Under the pieces are notes generated by a model, which saw only the letters and a list, made by a program, of their open reading frames with translations, was not told the DNA's origin and did not search any database. 5,136 bases of DNA from Chloroflexota bacterium (GTDB lineage Bacteria > Chloroflexota > Limnocylindria > Limnocylindrales > CSP1-4): contig JACCQX010000155.1 in assembly GCA_013813905.1 (NCBI GenBank), positions 1 through 5,136 on the forward strand, written 5' to 3'. A program made the position numbers and the translations under genes. The number at the start of each line of letters is the position of its first letter. Positions within the stretch are counted from its first letter, which is position 1. This document shows positions 1 through 5,136 of this stretch, one piece after another.

Positions 1-611
1 CGAACTTCTGGCCGAACACGCCGGACATCCTTCACGAGACACTCCAGCTGGGCGGCCGGCCGATGTTCGAGGCGCGTGTCGTGCTGGCCGCCACGCTGGC
101 CGCGAACTACGGCATCTACGGCCCGGCGTATGAGCTGCTGGAGGGGACGCCGCGCGAGCCCGGCAGTGAGGAGTACCTGGACTCGGAGAAGTACCAGCAG
201 CGCCACTGGGATCTGGCGCAACCGGATTCGCTGCGCCCCCTCCTTACGCGCCTCAACGCCATCCGTCGGGCGCACCCCGCCCTCCAGTCGAATGAGCGCT
301 TGCGCTTCCATCCCATCGATGACCCTCAGCTGCTGGCCTACTCGAAGCAGACCGAGGACGGCTCGGACATCGTGCTGACCGTCGTCAACCTCGATGCGCG
401 TGCGGGGCACGCCGGGACGCTGGAGGTGCCGCTCGATCTGTTCGGGCTGGATGCGGAGGCACCCTTCGAGGTCCAGGATCTGCTCACCGACGAGACGTAC
501 CTGTGGCAGGGGGCCCGCAACCGCGTGGAGCTGGAGCCGGGTCGCGCACAGGCGCACGTCTTCGCCGTGCGTCGCCTGCGCACGGAGTCGCAGTTCGAGG
601 CGTACGGGTGA
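1..611 (+). CDS. glgE: GlgE, alpha-1,4-glucan:maltose-1-phosphate maltosyltransferase, C-terminal part (5' end outside window)
   Basis: GlgE transfers maltosyl units from alpha-maltose 1-phosphate to the non-reducing end of alpha-1,4-glucans in the cytoplasm; it is a GH13_3 family enzyme. The reading frame is open from base 3 and gives 202 residues before the TGA at 609–611. It begins in the catalytic barrel with [10 protein letters not shown] (residues 1–10). The Asp at residue 8 (bases 24–26) matches the conserved transition-state-stabilising Asp of GH13 motif IV. Next come [16 protein letters not shown] and [14 protein letters not shown], then [11 protein letters not shown], all characteristic of GlgE. 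From about residue 110 the sequence is a beta-rich C-terminal domain of the GH13 type. The nucleophile and acid/base residues lie upstream of the window. The Met at base 63 is internal and not a start. The following treS-mak gene overlaps the stop codon, so the two form an operon and supply consecutive pathway steps. The family assignment is firm; only the full length is unknown. Confidence 0.96.
   Translation, partial: NFWPNTPDILHETLQLGGRPMFEARVVLAATLAANYGIYGPAYELLEGTPREPGSEEYLDSEKYQQRHWDLAQPDSLRPLLTRLNAIRRAHPALQSNERLRFHPIDDPQLLAYSKQTEDGSDIVLTVVNLDARAGHAGTLEVPLDLFGLDAEAPFEVQDLLTDETYLWQGARNRVELEPGRAQAHVFAVRRLRTESQFEAYG
597..600 (+). promoter_or_regulatory. Ribosome binding site of treS-mak
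   Basis: GAGG lies seven bases before the GTG at 608, inside the last codons of glgE. It supports GTG 608 as the treS-mak start over the in-frame ATG at 503, which would overlap glgE by over 100 bases and add 35 residues rich in Arg, Gly and Ala with no TreS similarity. The GTGA overlap of start and stop suggests translational coupling. This is inferred from spacing and sequence only. Confidence 0.6.
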
Positions 612-3600
612 CGGTCAAGGTGCGCCGTCGCAGCGCACCCGCGGCCGCGGCGGGAGGCTTGGAGGAAAGCGGCCCGACCCCCGACCCGCTCTGGTTCAAG
701 GACGCCATCATCTATGAGCTGCACGTGCGCGCCTTCTTCGACGGCGACGGTGATGGCCAGGGCGATTTCCGGGGACTGACCGCTCAGCTGGACTATCTGC
801 AGGACCTGGGCGTGACGGCCATCTGGCTTCTGCCGTTCTATCCCTCGCCGCTCAAGGACGACGGCTACGACATCGCCGACTACACCACCGTCAACCCCGA
901 CTACGGCACGCTGCGTGACGTTCGTACCTTCATCCGCGAGGCGCACCGTCGTGGGCTGCGGGTCATCACCGAGCTGGTCTGCAACCACACCTCGGACCAG
1001 CACCCCTGGTTCCAGCGAGCGCGACGCGCGCCGGCCGGTAGCGTCTGGCGGGACTTCTACGTCTGGAGTGACACGGCCGACCGGTACCGCGAGGCGCGCA
1101 TCATCTTCAAGGACTTCGAGACATCCAACTGGGCCTGGGACCCCGTGGCCGGCGCCTACTATTGGCACCGCTTCTACTCGCACCAGCCGGATCTGAACTT
1201 CGATAGTCCTCAGGTCCGCGCCGCGATCGTGCGGGCCATGGACTTCTGGCTGGAGATGGGCGTCGATGGGCTGCGGCTGGACGCCATCCCGTACCTGTAC
1301 GAGCGCGAGGGGACCAACTGCGAGAACCTGCCGGAGACGCACGGCTTCCTGCGCGAGCTGCGCGCCCACGTCGACCGACGCTACGGCGACCGCATGCTCC
1401 TGGCCGAGGCGAACCAGTGGCCGGAGGACTCGGTGGCCTACTTCGGCCAGGGCGACGAGTGTCACATGTCGTTCCACTTCCCGGTGATGCCGCGCATGTT
1501 CATGTCGCTGCGCATGGAAGATCGCTTCCCGATCCTGGACATCCTGGAGCAGACGCCGCCCATCCCGGAGAACGCGCAGTGGGCCATGTTCCTGCGCAAC
1601 CACGACGAGCTGACGCTCGAGATGGTCACCGACGAGGAACGCGACTACATGTACCGGGTCTACGCGCACGACCCGCAGATGCGCATCAACCTGGGCATCC
1701 GCCGCCGCCTGGCGCCGCTCATGGGCAACAACCGCCGGCGCATCGAGCTCATGAACGGGCTGCTCTTCGCGCTACCCGGCACACCCGTCCTGTACTACGG
1801 CGATGAGATCGGCATGGGCGACAACGTCTATCTGGGCGACCGCAACGGCGTGCGCACGCCGATGCAATGGAGCGGCGATCGCAACGCCGGCTTCTCCGGC
1901 GCCAACCGGCAGCGCCTCTACCTGCCCATCATCACCGATCCCGAATACCACTACGAGTCCATCAATGTCCAGGCACAGCAGGACAACCCGCATTCCCTGC
2001 TGTGGTGGATGAAGCGGCTCATCGCGCTGCGCAAGCAGCATCCCGCCTTCGGGCGGGGCAGCCTGGAGTTCCTCCATCCAGAGAACCGCAAGGTGCTCGC
2101 CTTCGTGCGTGAGTTCGAGGGAGAGCGGATCCTGGTCGTGGCCAACCTGTCGCGCTATGTCCAATACGCCGAGCTGGATCTCTCGTCCTTCGGTGGCCAG
2201 GTCCCGGTGGAGATGTTCGGCCACGTCGAGTTCCCCACCCTCGGCGAGCGCCCCTTCTTCCTGACCCTGGGCCCGCACGCCTTCTACTGGTTCCAGCTGG
2301 TGTCGCCAGCGGCGGTCGTGGGCGGCGAGGCCGGTCCGGCCAGCCTGCCCCCGGCCGAGGATCTCGACTCACTCTTCGCGAACGACGGGCGAAGCCGCGC
2401 CCTGCTGCGTTCGCTGCCCTCGTACCTGCGGGCGCGCCGTTGGTTCCGCGCCAAGACCAGACGCATCCGCGAGGTGCGGTTGACCGACCGGATCGCGCTG
2501 ACGGGTGGCGATCTGGACGCCGCGCTACTGATCCTGGAGATCCTGTATAGCGACGCCGATCCGGAGGCCTATCTCCTGCCGCTCGCCCTGGCCACGGCCG
2601 AGGAAGCCGATCAGGTGTTGGAGCACTCGCCTCATGCCTTGGTGGCGCGCGTGTCGGACGGTGCGGGCGGACCGGCCCGGGTCCTATACGACGCGAGTTT
2701 CGACCCGCGCTTCGACCGTGCGCTGCTGGACGTGATCGGCGGGCGACGCCGCGTCCGGGGCCGTTCCGGGGGCGCCCTCACGGGACACTCGACCGGTGTC
2801 TTCCAGACGCTTCGCGGGGACCCCGGCGAGAGCCTGGAGGCGGTGCCCAGCCGGGCGGAGCAAAGCAACACCTCCGTGCTCTTCGGGGACCGGCTGATCA
2901 TGAAGTTCTACCGTCGTCTGGAGTCCGGCACGAATCCCGACGTGGAGATAGGCCGCGTGCTGACGGAGCGCGGCTTCGCACACGGGGCACCCGTGGCGGG
3001 CTGGCTGGCCTACGCACCCGCGCGCGGCGAATCGATTGCCGTGGGGCTTCTTCAGCGGCTGGTGGCCAGCGAGGGCGACGTCTGGGAATACACCGTGGAC
3101 GCGCTGGGTGGGTTCTTCGAGACGGTCATCACGGAACCGGAGCCGCCGCCCGAGGCCGGTCACGCCTCAGCCGCCGCTCTGCTACTGCTGGCAGGCGATC
3201 AGCCGCCCGAACGGCTGCGCGCCGCGGTCGGCGGCTATTTCGAGGTGGCTCGTCTGCTGGGCTCGCGCACCGCGGAGATGCACCGGGCACTGGCCGCAGT
3301 GCGTGACGATCCAGGCTTCGCGCCGGAGCCCTTCACGGCTCTCTATCGCCGGTCGATGTACCAGGGCATGCGCACCCAGGCGACGGAGACGCTGAGCCTC
3401 CTGCGCGCACGGCGCGGCTCGCTGCCGGAGGCGATCCTGCCCGTGGCTGATCGGGCGGTGGCGGCCGAGGGTGTCATCCAGGAGAGGTTCCGTGCCGTGC
3501 TATCCGGCCGGCTCGATGCCGCGCGCATCCGCATCCACGGCGACTATCACGCGGGACAGGTCCTCTGGACCGGTCGTGATGTGGTCATCATCGACTTCGA

Positions 3601-4009
3601 GGGCGAGCCGGGACGGCCTCTCTCCGAACGCCGGCACAAGCGATCCCCGCTGCGCGACGTAGCGGGCATGCTGCGCTCGTTCCACTACGCGGCCTTCGGT
3701 TCGCTGCTGGGCACGCCCGTGAGCGTGCCGGTGCGCCAGGAGGATGTACGGACGCTGGAGCCCTGGGCGCGCAGCTGGTACACGTGGGTCTCGGCGGCCT
3801 TCCTGGGCGCTTACCTGGAGGCCATGGAGGGCAGTGACCTGCTGCCGTCCGATCCGAAGCAACTGGCCACGCTGCTCGACGCGTTGCTGCTCCAGAAGGC
3901 GCTCTACGAGATCGCCTACGAGCTCAACAGCCGGCCGGACTGGGTGGCCATCCCCCTGCGGGGTGTCCTGGAGCTGGCCGGGGATGATGCGAGCCAAAGC
4001 GCCGCCTGA
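608..4009 (+). CDS. treS: Bifunctional trehalose synthase (maltose alpha-D-glucosyltransferase)–maltokinase fusion, TreS-Mak
   Basis: This 1133-residue protein joins two consecutive enzymes: TreS interconverts trehalose and maltose, and maltokinase phosphorylates maltose with ATP to maltose 1-phosphate, the GlgE substrate. Residues about 20–565 are a GH13 TreS. A Ca-site-like DGDGDGQGD spans 45–53. Motif I is [14 protein letters not shown] (H127). Motif [12 protein letters not shown], holds R223 and nucleophile D225. E267 in LLAEANQW is the acid/base, and H332-D333 in LRNHDE is motif [14 protein letters not shown] and [11 protein letters not shown] are typical TreS signatures. After an Ala/Gly/Pro-rich linker (about 567–590), maltokinase starts at [11 protein letters not shown] (603–613). 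It has K766 in IMKFYRR, E780 in [18 protein letters not shown] (977–986, catalytic-base D979) and IDFEGEP (metal-binding D996). All key residues are present, so both halves should be active. The start is GTG 608, overlapping the glgE stop. Fused TreS-Mak proteins of about 1100 residues are known in several bacterial groups. Confidence 0.96.
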   Translation: MTVKVRRRSAPAAAAGGLEESGPTPDPLWFKDAIIYELHVRAFFDGDGDGQGDFRGLTAQLDYLQDLGVTAIWLLPFYPSPLKDDGYDIADYTTVNPDYGTLRDVRTFIREAHRRGLRVITELVCNHTSDQHPWFQRARRAPAGSVWRDFYVWSDTADRYREARIIFKDFETSNWAWDPVAGAYYWHRFYSHQPDLNFDSPQVRAAIVRAMDFWLEMGVDGLRLDAIPYLYEREGTNCENLPETHGFLRELRAHVDRRYGDRMLLAEANQWPEDSVAYFGQGDECHMSFHFPVMPRMFMSLRMEDRFPILDILEQTPPIPENAQWAMFLRNHDELTLEMVTDEERDYMYRVYAHDPQMRINLGIRRRLAPLMGNNRRRIELMNGLLFALPGTPVLYYGDEIGMGDNVYLGDRNGVRTPMQWSGDRNAGFSGANRQRLYLPIITDPEYHYESINVQAQQDNPHSLLWWMKRLIALRKQHPAFGRGSLEFLHPENRKVLAFVREFEGERILVVANLSRYVQYAELDLSSFGGQVPVEMFGHVEFPTLGERPFFLTLGPHAFYWFQLVSPAAVVGGEAGPASLPPAEDLDSLFANDGRSRALLRSLPSYLRARRWFRAKTRRIREVRLTDRIALTGGDLDAALLILEILYSDADPEAYLLPLALATAEEADQVLEHSPHALVARVSDGAGGPARVLYDASFDPRFDRALLDVIGGRRRVRGRSGGALTGHSTGVFQTLRGDPGESLEAVPSRAEQSNTSVLFGDRLIMKFYRRLESGTNPDVEIGRVLTERGFAHGAPVAGWLAYAPARGESIAVGLLQRLVASEGDVWEYTVDALGGFFETVITEPEPPPEAGHASAAALLLLAGDQPPERLRAAVGGYFEVARLLGSRTAEMHRALAAVRDDPGFAPEPFTALYRRSMYQGMRTQATETLSLLRARRGSLPEAILPVADRAVAAEGVIQERFRAVLSGRLDAARIRIHGDYHAGQVLWTGRDVVIIDFEGEPGRPLSERRHKRSPLRDVAGMLRSFHYAAFGSLLGTPVSVPVRQEDVRTLEPWARSWYTWVSAAFLGAYLEAMEGSDLLPSDPKQLATLLDALLLQKALYEIAYELNSRPDWVAIPLRGVLELAGDDASQSAA
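3970..3973 (+). promoter_or_regulatory. Possible ribosome binding site of the uracil-DNA glycosylase gene
   Basis: GGAG precedes the tandem ATG codons at 3984 and 3987 with spacers of 10 and 13 bases, inside the end of treS-mak. The spacer is a little long for ATG 3984 and poor for 3987, so 3984 is preferred. A GGGG run at 3980–3983 is too close to serve ATG 3984. This is a weak call, because purine-rich tetramers are frequent in this sequence. Confidence 0.35.
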
Positions 4010-4763
4010 GCGGACCTCGAGCGGTGGCGAGGAGCGGCGCCGGGCGCTGGCCCTGATCCTGTCGGAGGTGGTGGTCTGCACCCGCTGCCCACGCCTGGTG
4101 GCCTGGCGACACGCCACCGCGCTGGATCTGCCCCGACGATATCGAGGTGAGCCGTACTGGCAGCGCCCGGTGCCGGGCATGGGCGACCCCTCGGCGCGGA
4201 TCCTGTTGGTCGGCCTGGCGCCGGCCGCCCACGGCGGCAACCGCACCGGACGCGTCTTCACCGGCGACCGTTCCGGCGACGTGCTGTTCGCGGCGCTGCA
4301 CCGGGCCGGTCTAGCCTCCCAGCCGAGGTCCGACTCGGCCACCGACGGGTTGGTGCTCCACGATCTGTACGTCGCTGCGGTGAACCGCTGTGCGCCGCCG
4401 GACAACCGCCCGACCCCGCAAGAGCGGGACGCGTGCCTGCCCTACCTGGTACGCGAGCTGGGGGTCCTCACGGAGATGAGCGTCATCGTGGCCCTGGGCG
4501 CCTTCGCCTGGGACGGCGCGCTCCGGGCACTGGCCGCGACCGGACATCGGTCGAAGGCCTCGCGGCCTCGCTTCGGCCACGGCGCCGAAGCCGATGTCGG
4601 CCGCTATCGTCTGCTGGGCTCGTTCCACCCAAGCCAGCAGAACACCTTCACCGGCCGGCTCACGCCGGCCATGCTCGACGGCATCTTCGCGCGGGCCTGC
4701 GAGCTCGCCTCCTCCACCGCCGCGCCCCCGTCGGCTTCATCGCCTATCGATCCGGGGCACTGA
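3984..4763 (+). CDS. Uracil-DNA glycosylase, family 5 (UDGb), iron–sulfur type
   Basis: This 259-residue protein excises uracil, and in characterised family members also other deaminated bases such as hypoxanthine, from double-stranded DNA, starting base-excision repair. Four cysteines match the 4Fe-4S pattern of family 4/5 enzymes: C32 and C35 (CTRCPRLV), C136 (NRCAPP) and C151 (ERDACLPY), the last two 15 residues apart. Motif 1 is [19 protein letters not shown] (77–95). The GLAPA form, without the acidic residue or Asn of other families, together with HGGNRTGR, identifies family 5 and not family 4 (GEAPG). Motif 2 is [13 protein letters not shown], with H215. The start is ATG 3984, with ATG 3987 as an alternative. 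No other in-frame ATG or GTG lies between these and the codons just before the first cysteine, so the gene overlaps treS-mak by about 26 bases. Translation is probably coupled to it. The Ala/Ser/Pro-rich tail after about residue 240 looks unstructured. Its 3' end overlaps the convergent ketosynthase gene. Confidence 0.94.
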   Translation: MMRAKAPPERTSSGGEERRRALALILSEVVVCTRCPRLVAWRHATALDLPRRYRGEPYWQRPVPGMGDPSARILLVGLAPAAHGGNRTGRVFTGDRSGDVLFAALHRAGLASQPRSDSATDGLVLHDLYVAAVNRCAPPDNRPTPQERDACLPYLVRELGVLTEMSVIVALGAFAWDGALRALAATGHRSKASRPRFGHGAEADVGRYRLLGSFHPSQQNTFTGRLTPAMLDGIFARACELASSTAAPPSASSPIDPGH

Positions 4764-5136
4764 AGACCAGCACCCCGACCATGCCCCAGAAGCCCATGGA
4801 GGTCGAGAGGACGCTGCCCGCGGTGAGCGATCGGGGCAGTCCGGCGATGACGTCGAGCCGGCAATCGGGATCCTGGGTCGCCAGGTTGGCCGTTGGCGGC
4901 AGACAGCCGGTCTGAAGCGAGCTGATGGCGATGAGGGCCTCCAGCGCCGGGGTGGCACCCAGGCAGTGTCCCGTGACCGGCTTGGTGGAGCTGACCGGCG
5001 GCACCCGGCCGTCACCGAATATCCGGCACAGGCCCCGCGCTTCCGTCCGGTCGTTGAGGCGCGTGCCCGTGCCGTGGGCGTTCACGTAGCCGATATCGGC
5101 GGGCACCATGTCCGCCACGGCCAGCGCCCGGCGGCT
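4744..5136 (-). CDS. FabF-type beta-ketoacyl-ACP synthase, C-terminal part (5' end outside window)
   Basis: Ketosynthases of this thiolase-fold family condense an acyl chain with malonyl-ACP in fatty-acid or polyketide-type synthesis. The 130 visible residues, read leftwards from base 5136 to the TAG at 4744–4746, are the C-terminal third. The first active-site His is H21 in YVNAHGTGTRLND (bases 5074–5076). The conserved Lys is K52 and the second active-site His is H57 in STKPVTGHCLGATPALEA. The H–K and K–H spacings, 31 and 5, closely match FabF. The catalytic Cys lies outside the window. ANLATQDPDCRLDV and the final strand VGVLVFS also fit the family. The C-terminal loop, usually GFGG followed by T/S-N, reads GFWGMV (115–120), which is atypical. 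Together with PVTGHCLGATPA in place of the common SMTGHLLGAAGA, this suggests a specialised ketosynthase, perhaps in an aryl-polyene-like or other secondary lipid pathway, and not housekeeping FabF. That specialisation is inference; the neighbouring genes are not visible. Confidence 0.9.
   Translation of the reverse strand, partial: SRRALAVADMVPADIGYVNAHGTGTRLNDRTEARGLCRIFGDGRVPPVSSTKPVTGHCLGATPALEALIAISSLQTGCLPPTANLATQDPDCRLDVIAGLPRSLTAGSVLSTSMGFWGMVGVLVFSAPDR

Noticed and set aside
45..65. GC-rich palindromic stretch around GGCCGGCC as a possible regulatory site
   Set aside because: It encodes conserved GlgE residues (LGGRPM) inside the gene, and palindromes of this base composition are common here.
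503..607. Extended start of treS-mak at ATG 503
   Set aside because: It would overlap glgE by 109 bases and add an Arg/Gly/Ala-rich leader unlike TreS. GTG 608 has a GAGG at proper spacing and a four-base overlap with the glgE stop.
338..1669. Long minus-strand open frame of 443 codons antisense to the glgE end and treS start
   Set aside because: It is the mirror of strongly conserved GlgE and TreS coding sequence, has an Arg/Val/His-rich composition typical of antisense frames in high-GC DNA, and matches no family I recognise. It would also span two real genes.
3500..4405. Minus-strand open frame of 301 codons antisense to the maltokinase end and the glycosylase gene
   Set aside because: It is antisense to the HGDYH/IDFEGEP region of maltokinase and to the UDGb motifs, with biased Arg/Ser/Pro composition and no recognisable domain. 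Stop codons are rare in this base composition, so such frames arise by chance.
4571..4590. Perfect 7-bp inverted repeat (CTTCGGC / GCCGAAG, six-base loop) as a possible terminator
   Set aside because: It lies well inside the glycosylase coding region, before the essential HPSQQN motif, and has no T tract on either side. In sequence this GC-rich a short stem is expected by chance.

Overview
This window comes from a GC-rich bacterial chromosome, roughly two thirds G+C by eye, with strong G/C preference at third codon positions. It is almost entirely coding. Nothing in it fixes the taxon. A GlgE-pathway operon with a fused trehalose synthase–maltokinase, a family 5 uracil-DNA glycosylase and a FabF-like ketosynthase would fit several high-GC phyla, so I do not name one.

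Layout: (1) 1–611, plus strand, is the C-terminal end of glgE (maltosyltransferase), with its 5' end outside the window. (2) 608–4009, plus strand, is one long gene encoding trehalose synthase (TreS, GH13) fused to maltokinase (Mak/Pep2). It starts at a GTG that overlaps the glgE stop by four bases. (3) 3984–4763, plus strand, is a family 5 (UDGb) uracil-DNA glycosylase with an Fe-S cluster. Its start lies inside the end of treS-mak. (4) 4744–5136, minus strand, is the C-terminal end of a FabF-type beta-ketoacyl-ACP synthase. It converges on the glycosylase gene and overlaps its 3' end by 20 bases.

Functionally, the first two genes encode the trehalose-to-alpha-glucan route. TreS isomerises trehalose to maltose, Mak phosphorylates maltose to alpha-maltose 1-phosphate using ATP, and GlgE transfers the maltosyl unit onto a growing alpha-1,4-glucan. 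The branching enzyme GlgB, a common partner, is not present after treS-mak; a DNA base-excision repair gene sits there instead and appears translationally coupled. The minus-strand ketosynthase belongs to a separate fatty-acid or polyketide-type unit that enters from the right.

No intergenic stretch is longer than a few bases, and I see no RNA gene, mobile element, CRISPR array, promoter or convincing terminator. The most unusual detail is the C-terminal loop of the ketosynthase, where the normally strongly conserved GFGG-x-N signature reads GFWGMV. I found no convincing sign of a wholly new system.
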